Part shown: one piece after another, positions 1 through 7,282 of the stretch
Layout of the letters: each line of letters begins with the position of its first letter
Position numbering within the stretch: position 1 is the stretch's first letter
Assembly: GCF_000243135.2 (NCBI RefSeq)
Contig: NC_019903.1
Location: forward strand, 3,386,001-3,450,000
Length of the DNA: 64,000 bases
Direction of reading: 5' to 3'
Source of the DNA: Desulfitobacterium dichloroeliminans LMG P-21439
GTDB lineage: Bacteria > Bacillota > Desulfitobacteriia > Desulfitobacteriales > Desulfitobacteriaceae
Notes under the pieces: model-generated
The model's database searches: none
Seen by the model: the letters and a program-made list of their open reading frames with translations, nothing else
What the model was told of the DNA's origin: nothing
Position numbers and translations under genes: made by a program

Positions 1-399
1 CAAAAAACGTCCTGTTCCAGCGGCGCATTTATCGTTCATCAGGAAGTTAATGGGCTTACCCTTATGAATCTGGATCACCTTACTATCCTGCCCGCCAATA
101 TCAATAATTCCTTGAATATCGGGCATCAGATGCACTCCGCCTAAAGCATGACAGGTAATCTCCGTTATCGTATGATCCGCAAAATCAATGGCTTCCCGAC
201 CGTATCCCGTGGCTGCAATACTGAGTTCTGCGCTGTCTAGGTCATTTCTTCCCTTCAAAATCCCCATGCTTTCCTCTGCAGAAGCCTGGGGATTCCACCC
301 GGTTCTTATGACCAGAGCATCAATAATCCTGCCCTCGGACATCAGCACGGATTTACAGGTTGTTGAACCTGAATCTATACCGATAAAGAATCTTTTCAT
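1..399 (-). CDS. ATPase activator of a 2-hydroxyacyl-CoA dehydratase-type enzyme, partial
   Basis: The first 133 codons are visible; the rest lies beyond the window edge. The N-terminus MKRFFIGIDSGSTTCKSVLM is the ASKHA-fold phosphate-binding loop of the BadF/BadG/HgdC activators. It is followed by ATGYGRE and DIGGQDSKV, and the visible part ends at NDKCAAGTGRF, which holds a Cys that ligates the [4Fe-4S] cluster bridging the dimer in this family. Such activators use ATP hydrolysis to push an electron into a partner iron-sulfur protein at very low potential. The start codon overlaps the stop of the upstream partner gene by 4 bp (ATGA), so the two are translationally coupled and almost certainly a pair. 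Confidence 0.9.
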   Translation of the reverse strand, partial: MKRFFIGIDSGSTTCKSVLMSEGRIIDALVIRTGWNPQASAEESMGILKGRNDLDSAELSIAATGYGREAIDFADHTITEITCHALGGVHLMPDIQGIIDIGGQDSKVIQIHKGKPINFLMNDKCAAGTGRFL

Positions 400-1550
400 G
401 AAAGCATTTCGATAAACGCAGCTAGCCTGGTTTTGAGCTGAGCAACGTCTGAAGTAGAGTAATCGGTCTCCATGCTGATAAAGGGCATATCTTCCTTCTT
501 CAGGTGCTTTCTAATTATGGTTGTCTCCAGATTGTAGGTATGGCAGGCTTGGAGAGTCATTTCCACAACCCCATCCACCTTGAATTCCTTGACAAGACGG
601 GACAGCAGCTCCAGGCGGTTATTATTCGGGGTCATAACAGAGCAGCCGATCTGCAGATACCGGTCGGCAATAGCTCGGTATGGATCGATAGTTTCGTCCA
701 CCAGACGCTCGATAGGCTTGATTCCGATACAGTTTTCATAAGCCACGACCACGCCACCAGATTCCTCGATAGCTTTGACGATCTTCTCGGTGACTCCAGC
801 CAGAGGACAGCCAGTAATCAAGATTCTCTTGGCGGACCCAGAGACATTCTCGACTCCATTGGCCTGATCCGCCTTTATTTTATCAATGATGTCTCTGATC
901 TCCTGGATCTTGGCCTCCTGGTCAAATTTAAACTGAGAGCCGTAGAGGACTTTAAGCTGCTCCGCACCCGTAATCGGAGGTGGGCAAGCTTTGCTGAGCT
1001 CATAGAATTCTTTTAAAACTTTACGTTCCTCATTTTTTATCTTAATTGCCTTTTTGATATTCTCATCGGTGATGGTCACTCCGAAATCCTGCTCGATTCT
1101 TTCCTTGAGGCGCAGAACTTCCTTATACCATAGTTCTTTGGAAGCTTCATCATTTTGAGTCTGAGGAAGCTGCATAACATGGAGGTTTTTGATTTCCTCT
1201 AAAAGCTCGTACATTTTCTTCTTGCCATCACAAGTGGTTTCACCAATCATCAGATCGGAAAAATACATGTAAGGACATTTATCGGTGATGGCAAAGCCAT
1301 AACTGGATTTGACTAAGGGACAAAGATTCCGAGGCAGTACTTTTTCTGCTTCAGGTATAGTTTCGTCACTAAAGGCACAAAGTCCGATGGGCACAGCTCC
1401 CGCAGCTAGAATGAGCTCCAACGGGGCATAGGTGCAGAATACTCCTGCCACTTTTTTGCCCTGCTCTTTTAAATTCTTGACCGCAATAAAGCCCTGCTTC
1501 CGCGCATCCCCAAAGCTATCAAATTGGCTTGGTAGCTGAATCTCACTCAT
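396..1550 (-). CDS. 2-hydroxyacyl-CoA dehydratase D-component family protein (double-cubane cluster protein / YjiM-like)
   Basis: 384 aa, counted from ATG 1550 (AAAGGCGG eight bases upstream); a longer reading from 1592 has no ribosome-binding site. The sequence fits the HgdB/FldB/BcrC family, with scattered conserved cysteines (VFCTY, NLCPL, DKCPY, TTCDG, GCPLAG, YENCIG, QACHTYN). True dehydratases have two such subunits side by side. Here there is one subunit plus one activator, the arrangement of E. coli yjiM-yjiL and of the Carboxydothermus double-cubane [Fe8S9] protein, which reduces small molecules such as acetylene. A role as a homodimeric ATP-dependent reductase is therefore more likely than acyl-CoA dehydration; the physiological substrate is unknown. 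Confidence 0.8.
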   Translation of the reverse strand: MSEIQLPSQFDSFGDARKQGFIAVKNLKEQGKKVAGVFCTYAPLELILAAGAVPIGLCAFSDETIPEAEKVLPRNLCPLVKSSYGFAITDKCPYMYFSDLMIGETTCDGKKKMYELLEEIKNLHVMQLPQTQNDEASKELWYKEVLRLKERIEQDFGVTITDENIKKAIKIKNEERKVLKEFYELSKACPPPITGAEQLKVLYGSQFKFDQEAKIQEIRDIIDKIKADQANGVENVSGSAKRILITGCPLAGVTEKIVKAIEESGGVVVAYENCIGIKPIERLVDETIDPYRAIADRYLQIGCSVMTPNNNRLELLSRLVKEFKVDGVVEMTLQACHTYNLETTIIRKHLKKEDMPFISMETDYSTSDVAQLKTRLAAFIEMLS

Positions 1551-1718
1551 TTTCGGACCGCCTTTCAATAAATAATTTATTTTTTTCTTCACTACTTTAT
1601 AATAGGGCGGTAACTTTTTTTACACAAATAGGGATTATTGATAGACGTCGTGGTATCTATATCAAATGCTTATCAATACCCCGTATGGACTCTTATCAAC
1701 TCTATTTAAATCCCAAAA

Positions 1719-1758
1719 AAGATGGACTTCCGAGCCTCACAGCTCAAAAGTCCATCTT
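1719..1758 (-). terminator. Rho-independent terminator of the dmsABC-type operon
   Basis: AAGATGGACTT and AAGTCCATCTT form an 11-bp stem. Read on the minus strand the stem is followed by a run of six T, directly after the dmsC-like stop codon. Confidence 0.85.
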
Positions 1759-1784
1759 AAGGGGGTAATAAAAGATTTAGTTTT

Positions 1785-2654
1785 TTAGGTTCCAATCATC
1801 GGAGATACACCCATAGCATAGAAGAGATAGCGTCCGAGGAGTTCTCCAGCGATCACTAAGGCTAACGCTAGATAAACAGTACCCGCAGCAAGAGGTTTAC
1901 CTTGAGATCCTTTATTGAGGGCTACTACCAATAACACTGCGCCCACTACAGAAAGGATTCCTCGACCTGCAAGCACACCCATGCTTCCGGTTAAGATTTG
2001 AGCAGAAGCTTCTGCTGTACTTCCCCCTCCCTTTAAACCAGAGATAAAGACGGGAAGATAAGCTAGTGGTAAAACTATTGCAGCTGCAGCGAGGTATGAC
2101 ATGTTCTTTAAGCTTTTTAAGAGATCCCCTGAGGATCCTTTAAATCCGTAAACGATAACACCAGTCGCACCTAACACACCCATGGCTAAGGTAGCACCAA
2201 AGAAGGCAATATAGGTGTTCGCATCATCCCAAGCAGGGCGAATGGAGGAACTGTATATACTTGCCATGCTGAACACTGCCGCTAAACCAGCAAGGACAGC
2301 AATCCATCCTAGAGCATTGCTTTCCTTACCCTTGCGAGATAACCACCAAAAGGCGAACCAGAGCACGAGGAATCCACCGGCCGTCAGGATCTCCCGGCTC
2401 AGCCAGGAGGATCCGAGGTTGAAGATGGAGCGTGGAGCTCCTAGGGGGTCCCCTAAGTGGAACACGGAGAAGAGTAGCGCGAGTACTGTGAGGGGACCTA
2501 CTATAGTAAATCCACCGTTGATGGCTTTAGAGACCTGGGAATCGCGGCTGCCCACGCTGGCTTTAACCAGCATAAGGACGATAAACATACCGATAGCTAG
2601 CTGACAGAGTAAGGTAAAGGTCATTAAGGGCCATTCTTCAGCAAAGATGTGCAT
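1785..2654 (-). CDS. DmsC-type membrane anchor of a DMSO reductase-family enzyme
   Basis: 289 aa with about eight hydrophobic transmembrane stretches, beginning MHIFAEEWPLMTFTLLCQLA. This matches the DmsC anchor family: a menaquinol-oxidising membrane subunit with no cofactor of its own that holds the catalytic and iron-sulfur subunits on the outer face. The pattern 'EWPLMTFTLLCQLAIGMF' near the N-terminus and the repeated G/A-rich helices are typical. Translation starts at ATG 2654 behind AAGGAGG, two bases after the stop of the ferredoxin subunit. It is the last gene of the operon torD-dmsA-dmsB-dmsC and is followed by a terminator. Confidence 0.88.
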   Translation of the reverse strand: MHIFAEEWPLMTFTLLCQLAIGMFIVLMLVKASVGSRDSQVSKAINGGFTIVGPLTVLALLFSVFHLGDPLGAPRSIFNLGSSWLSREILTAGGFLVLWFAFWWLSRKGKESNALGWIAVLAGLAAVFSMASIYSSSIRPAWDDANTYIAFFGATLAMGVLGATGVIVYGFKGSSGDLLKSLKNMSYLAAAAIVLPLAYLPVFISGLKGGGSTAEASAQILTGSMGVLAGRGILSVVGAVLLVVALNKGSQGKPLAAGTVYLALALVIAGELLGRYLFYAMGVSPMIGT

Positions 2655-2656
2655 AG

Positions 2657-3205
2657 TTACGCCTCCTTAACCTTAATTACGATATTTGGCATAGTTGCAT
2701 TGGAACTAGGAAGCGCGGGGGCATCGGCATTCTGACCATATTTCTGACGGAGCTCGTCAATATCACCATAATCTAAGCATCTCATAACACAAGAATCCAC
2801 ACAGGCAGGGTTTTCCCCTTTAGCCAATAGGTCAGCACACATGTCGCATTTACCAATCTTGCCGACCTCCTCCTTGTATTGAGGAGCGCCGTAAGGGCAG
2901 GACCAGGTGCAAAGGCGGCAGCCGATACACTTATCATAGTGATGAATAACGAGGCCATCCTCTTTACGTTTCTCAAGAGCACCGGTAGGGCAGTTAGCGA
3001 CGCACTTCGGTTCATCACAATGATTACAGCTCATGGAGATATGGAGACGACGGGGGTTCGGGTACTTGCCCGTCTCTACATCATAGACCTTCCGGTAGAG
3101 AACACCGATTTCTAGATCATTCTTATCTTTACAGGCTACTTGACAGCCTTTGCATCCGATGCAGGTGGTTTGGTCATAGTAAAATCCTTTTTGTGCCAAG
3201 GTCAC
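2657..3205 (-). CDS. DmsB-type four-cluster ferredoxin subunit
   Basis: 182 aa containing four cysteine clusters in the order expected of DmsB/PhsB/NrfC subunits: CIGCKGCQVACK, CNHCDEPKCVANCP, CIGCRLCTWSCP, and CDMCADLLAKGENPACVDSC. It carries electrons from the quinol-oxidising anchor to the molybdopterin subunit. The start is GTG 3205, very close to AAAGGAG, or TTG 3199, which has better spacing (9 bases); the difference is two residues. It lies between the catalytic subunit (10-bp gap) and the anchor gene (2-bp gap). It has no Tat signal of its own and is presumably co-exported with the catalytic subunit. Confidence 0.92.
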   Translation of the reverse strand: MTLAQKGFYYDQTTCIGCKGCQVACKDKNDLEIGVLYRKVYDVETGKYPNPRRLHISMSCNHCDEPKCVANCPTGALEKRKEDGLVIHHYDKCIGCRLCTWSCPYGAPQYKEEVGKIGKCDMCADLLAKGENPACVDSCVMRCLDYGDIDELRQKYGQNADAPALPSSNATMPNIVIKVKEA

Positions 3206-3215
3206 TCACTCCTTT

Positions 3216-5795
3216 CTATAAAACGATCCGTTGTGGCCATTTGACGTCTTCTGTTAAGGGCTCTCCATCCCATTTTTCCACTTGGCAGATGGTGGAGTTC
3301 CAAGCACCAATCCCTTGTCCAGTAGGAATAGGACCGGTCAGAATATTGTCAGAGCCTGCTTTATCCACTTGGGTCTTCTCATCGATCTCCACCCATGCTC
3401 CATGAGGCAAACCAACAACCCCTGGGGCAATCCATTCAACCACATGGGCAGGACGCAGGGTCTTTCCATGCTTGCTGGAAATCAGCACAGTATCTCCTTC
3501 TTTGATGCCTCTCTCTTCTGCATCCTTAGCAGCCAAGAATACTGGATTTGGCCAGGCTTCTCTCAGCCAGGTAACGTTATCGAAAATACTGTGAGAGCGT
3601 CTCAAATAGTGAGGATTGATGACTTGGAGTGGGAAATCACCTTTAGTTTTATTTTTGAAATCCTTAAAGGTTGCTTCATAGCCTTCTTGAGCCGGATTAT
3701 AGGTGGGAATGGGGCGGATTTCAGTGAATCCTTTACCGTTAACGAAGTCTACTAACGCTTGGCAGTGGATCTCTAACTTGCCGCTGGCTGTTTTTAGCGG
3801 ATTCGCTACAGGATCCTTAACAAAGCTCTCATAGGCGATAAATCCTAGGTTATCCCCTGGTTTACGCTCAACTTGGTACATTCCCTTGGTCTTCAGTTCT
3901 TGGTAAGATATTCGACCTTGTTGAGGAGTTCCCTTCGCGCCGATTTCCTGAATATCTGCCTCAGTCAAGGTGACTAAAGGCTCCATGGTCTTGCCATCAG
4001 CAGCGACGACCTTTGCTCCCGATACTTGGTTATAGAACATTTGCTTTTCGTCGATGGGTAGAATCTTGTTAGCATCCAATCCCATCTTTTCAGCTAATTC
4101 ATAGGCGATACGAATATCACTCTTAGCTTCATACAGGGGGTCTGTCATTTGACGCCAGAAAATCAAGGTCTCTCGATTAGAGAAGCCTCCGAATCCACCG
4201 ATCTTTTCCCATTCTGTAGTTACAGGGAGCACCACGTCAGCGAACTTACTATTCGTGGTTAAGAAATGACTGGTGGAAAGAACAAACTCCACATGACGAT
4301 GGGCTTCGATTCCTTTGGTTTGTCCAGAACGAGTTTGGAGATGGGCTTCTGGACCATGGTATATCATTTGGATATTGACATCACGGACATCATTTTTTCC
4401 AGCGACATACTTACCATCGAGGATAGCCAGCCACATTTCATTATCGTTGATGGTTTCTTTAATGGGGTTGGGAACAGGGGGTAATCCATTGCCTCCAGCT
4501 GTAACCAGCCAAGTTCCACCATTAGCGGTAGAATAGTGGCAGCTTACTCCGGTCATCGCTCCGGATTTACCGATGTTACCTGTCATAGCTCCAAAGGTCA
4601 TAAACATGTGCGGCCAAGAGTCGGAGTTATGAGTACGAGCAGGACCCCAAGCAGTTAATAGGGCCACACGCTCAGTCTTAGCAATCCTTAGAGCCAATTC
4701 ACGAATCTTATCAGCTGATATACCACAAAGTTCTGCCGCCCATTCGGCTGTTTTAGGAATATTGTCATAGGTACCGAGAACATAATCCTTGAAGTTCTCC
4801 TTAGGGTCGGCACCTTCAGGCATATGATCAGTGTCAAAGCCAACAGTATATTTATTCAAGAAATCCCAGTCAATCAGAGGATTCGTGGTAGGATTATCTT
4901 CTACGAGGAGAGTATGGGCCATTCCTAAGAACAGGGCGTGGTCTGTAGTGGGCATAATGGGAAGCCAGTCGGCATCCAGTAATTCCACTGTATCGGAATA
5001 AATGGGATCGAGGAAAACGAATTCCGCTCCCGCCTTTTTCGCTTGGAGATAATGGTAGGTTGGATTACCAGCAGCACTCCAGGAAGAGTTACCTCCGACG
5101 ATCACGACCAGCTGTGAATTACGCAGATCCATTCGGTCATTGATGCTTTGCTCAAAGAAGCCTTCGGCCATACCGAACTTTTCAGGACCCCAACGCCAGG
5201 AACCCCAAGAACTGGTTCCCCAAGAACCGATATAACCACCCGCTAAGTTGAGCACTCGACCGAAGTCCCCTGCATTAGAGGCAAAGATACTGCGGTTTCC
5301 ATATTGATCCTTAATGCGGTTAATTTCACTGGCGACGATTTCATAGGCCTCATCCCAAGAAATACGAACCCACTCATCTTTACCACGCAGTTCCTTTTTG
5401 CCGCCGCCTGGCTCCCAATTCTTCCGCTTCATGGGATATTTAAGGCGATCAGCACCAAAGACTTGCATACGCTGGGAACGGCCACGGTTACATCCTCTTT
5501 GCTGAGGATAATCCGGTGTATCCTGGTGAGTATCATCTGTCTTTTGACGAACCACGACGCCCTCTACCACATAGGCCTTGTTTGAGCAACGACCTCCACA
5601 GTTATGCCAGCAGGCGACAGGTACCCATTCCCCTTCTTTTCCAGCCAAATGAGCCGAAGCTGTGGTGGAATCTACAGACGTCAGTCCGCACCCAGTCAAA
5701 GTAACTGCTGCTCCAGCTGTCACAGTTGCTGTCAATCCCAAAAACTTTCTTCTGTTCATGGTGTAATTTTTTGCTTTTTCAATGAGATTAGCCAC
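3216..5795 (-). CDS. Tat-exported molybdopterin oxidoreductase catalytic subunit (DmsA-type)
   Basis: 859 aa from GTG 5795. The open frame extends to 5822, but only the GTG has a perfect GGAGGTG eight bases upstream, and this start also removes an 11-bp overlap with torD. The protein begins with a twin-arginine signal (MNRRKFLGLTATVTAGAA, residues 13-30 of this start) and then the [4Fe-4S] motif CWHNCGGRC...RGCNRG. The long body carries bis-MGD-binding segments (e.g. VVIVGGNSSWSAAGNP, LLTAWGPARTHNSDS) and a C-terminal molydop-binding domain. This is the DMSO/polysulfide/thiosulfate reductase superfamily. The substrate cannot be read from sequence; the DmsC-type anchor makes a reductase at the outer membrane face likely. 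Confidence 0.88.
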   Translation of the reverse strand: MANLIEKAKNYTMNRRKFLGLTATVTAGAAVTLTGCGLTSVDSTTASAHLAGKEGEWVPVACWHNCGGRCSNKAYVVEGVVVRQKTDDTHQDTPDYPQQRGCNRGRSQRMQVFGADRLKYPMKRKNWEPGGGKKELRGKDEWVRISWDEAYEIVASEINRIKDQYGNRSIFASNAGDFGRVLNLAGGYIGSWGTSSWGSWRWGPEKFGMAEGFFEQSINDRMDLRNSQLVVIVGGNSSWSAAGNPTYHYLQAKKAGAEFVFLDPIYSDTVELLDADWLPIMPTTDHALFLGMAHTLLVEDNPTTNPLIDWDFLNKYTVGFDTDHMPEGADPKENFKDYVLGTYDNIPKTAEWAAELCGISADKIRELALRIAKTERVALLTAWGPARTHNSDSWPHMFMTFGAMTGNIGKSGAMTGVSCHYSTANGGTWLVTAGGNGLPPVPNPIKETINDNEMWLAILDGKYVAGKNDVRDVNIQMIYHGPEAHLQTRSGQTKGIEAHRHVEFVLSTSHFLTTNSKFADVVLPVTTEWEKIGGFGGFSNRETLIFWRQMTDPLYEAKSDIRIAYELAEKMGLDANKILPIDEKQMFYNQVSGAKVVAADGKTMEPLVTLTEADIQEIGAKGTPQQGRISYQELKTKGMYQVERKPGDNLGFIAYESFVKDPVANPLKTASGKLEIHCQALVDFVNGKGFTEIRPIPTYNPAQEGYEATFKDFKNKTKGDFPLQVINPHYLRRSHSIFDNVTWLREAWPNPVFLAAKDAEERGIKEGDTVLISSKHGKTLRPAHVVEWIAPGVVGLPHGAWVEIDEKTQVDKAGSDNILTGPIPTGQGIGAWNSTICQVEKWDGEPLTEDVKWPQRIVL

Positions 5796-5811
5796 CTTTT
5801 TCACCTCCAAA

Positions 5812-6513
5812 TTATTTAACACATCGAGTTATATCCAAAAGCTCCCCCAGAGCCTCTAGATCCAAGGCGAGATATCCTTTTAGAATCTTGGCGATTCCAG
5901 GATAAAAACTGAACTTGGCACTTTCATTTATTCTTAAGGTCAACTCTGGAACCCACTTCAATAGATGGTTTTCTAAAAAGTCCTTTTGATCTGAAAAAAT
6001 CTCTTCTAACTCATCCAGCTTTTCCTCAGCCATAACACCCTTTGAGCGTACCGTCAGCTGATACATAAAATCCAGTTCCAAGCCAAGATGGTCGTCTGCT
6101 TCCTGCATAAAATGCTTGGGTAGAAGATGATACTTCAGATAGTCTCGTCTGACCTGGAGGGTTTGCTCTTGAAAAAGCAGCCGCTCCTTGTGCAGATAGG
6201 CAGATTCCCATAAGGGAGCCGGCAATCGATCTGGACCGATAAACATACGGGTATAGTCCCCGTGTAAGGAATCAAGAACCTCTGAACTTGTTAAGTCCTT
6301 CTCTTGCATAAAGGCTAGAAGTTGGTTCACTCCCTGAGCAATCTCTTCATGATCCTCTTGGAATGGAAAGCTCTCAAAATGACCACCCTCCTTGAGAAAA
6401 GAAAGAAATTCAGGGTTCGGTTCTTGGAGAAAAGCCCTTCTTAGAAAATCATAGAGGAAGATTCGCGTATCGAGTAAAGGTTCAATCTGTGTTATTGAGT
6501 TTTCTTTAATCAT
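5812..6513 (-). CDS. TorD/DmsD-family molybdoenzyme maturation chaperone
   Basis: 233 aa, all-helical. The family signature is seen in 'PLWESAYLHKERLLFQ' and in 'EADDHLGLELDFMYQL' (the E-x-D-H-x-x-x-E/L-D-F motif). Such chaperones bind the Tat signal of the cognate catalytic subunit and hold the apoenzyme for cofactor insertion. The gene is first in the operon, 16 bp before dmsA, which supports a dedicated partner role. Start ATG 6513 has AAAGGCGG upstream. About 40 bp further upstream is a perfect inverted repeat (6554-6573) that may be an operator. Confidence 0.9.
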   Translation of the reverse strand: MIKENSITQIEPLLDTRIFLYDFLRRAFLQEPNPEFLSFLKEGGHFESFPFQEDHEEIAQGVNQLLAFMQEKDLTSSEVLDSLHGDYTRMFIGPDRLPAPLWESAYLHKERLLFQEQTLQVRRDYLKYHLLPKHFMQEADDHLGLELDFMYQLTVRSKGVMAEEKLDELEEIFSDQKDFLENHLLKWVPELTLRINESAKFSFYPGIAKILKGYLALDLEALGELLDITRCVK

Positions 6514-6553
6514 TTTTTACACCGCCTTTACAAACTCATTATTTCACAAACCC

Positions 6554-6573
6554 TTTTGTACAGTGTTACAAAA
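6554..6573. promoter_or_regulatory. Inverted repeat TTTTGTA-N6-TACAAAA upstream of the torD-dmsABC operon
   Basis: Seven-base perfect arms with a six-base spacer, 41 bp before the torD start. The symmetry and length suit a dimeric helix-turn-helix regulator. The half-site differs from the FNR (TTGAT) and CprK dehalobox (TTAAT) consensus sequences, so the regulator is unknown. Confidence 0.5.
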
Positions 6574-6677
6574 AATGCAGGTGTATATTTGTATATTGGA
6601 GACTCTATTTAGAATGATTTTAACTGTAGTGGAGGAAACAGGCACCAAAGCTATACTTTGTGACAGTAAAATAAAAA

Positions 6678-6716
6678 CAGCAGCTATTTCAGTGTTTACA
6701 CTTTAAATAGCTGCTG
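6678..6716 (-). terminator. Rho-independent terminator after the second molybdoenzyme operon
   Basis: CAGCAGCTATTT pairs with AAATAGCTGCTG. On the minus strand it is followed by TTTTTATTTTA, 11 bp after the ferredoxin stop codon. Confidence 0.85.
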
Positions 6717-6727
6717 CACAATCGGTT

Positions 6728-7282
6728 CTAGTTCTTGAGCCAATACCTTTTCTTTTCTTTGGGAGGATAAAAACGAATGGAGGGCTTCGTCAATCGAATG
6801 TCCGGAAAACCTTCAACAGTAGAAACTGTCTTTTTACCTAGGCTATTACTTACATCTAACATTTGCAAGGCACCTGTGGGGCATGCTGTCACACAGGCGG
6901 GATGTAGACCTTGTTTTTGCCGATCGATACAGTAATTGCATTTACTGGTTCGATTGGCTACAGGGTCAAATTGCGGAGCATCATACGGACACGCTGCTAC
7001 GCAGGTCTGACAGCCTGCACAGCGGTTGGAGTCGATCAGAACGATGCCGTCTCTTCTTTTAACATAGGCATTCTCCGGGCAGACACGAAAACACTCGGGG
7101 CTGGAGCAGTGATTGCAGGAAATGGAAAGATACGATCCTGACCCCTCTCCATTTTCGCTGACTCGGCGCCAAGATACTCCACTGGCTGTTTTGTTTTCAT
7201 TCTTACAAGCCAGTACACAGGAATGACAACCGATGCAACGATCCACGTTAAAGAGAAAGCCTTTGGCACTAATTTGGGTCAT
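6728..7282 (-). CDS. Four-cluster ferredoxin subunit of a cytoplasmic molybdopterin oxidoreductase
   Basis: 184 aa from ATG 7282, with GAGGTG upstream; the start overlaps the stop of the catalytic gene as ATGA, so translation is coupled. Four cysteine clusters are present: CIGCHSCVLACK, CNHCSSPECFRVCP, CAGCQTCVAACP, and CNYCIDRQKQGLHPACVTAC. The frame is open to 7303 but lacks a better ribosome-binding site there. No membrane anchor follows; a terminator does. The pair may therefore hand electrons to or from a soluble partner, or use an anchor encoded elsewhere. Confidence 0.9.
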   Translation of the reverse strand: MTQISAKGFLFNVDRCIGCHSCVLACKNENKTASGVSWRRVSENGEGSGSYLSISCNHCSSPECFRVCPENAYVKRRDGIVLIDSNRCAGCQTCVAACPYDAPQFDPVANRTSKCNYCIDRQKQGLHPACVTACPTGALQMLDVSNSLGKKTVSTVEGFPDIRLTKPSIRFYPPKEKKRYWLKN

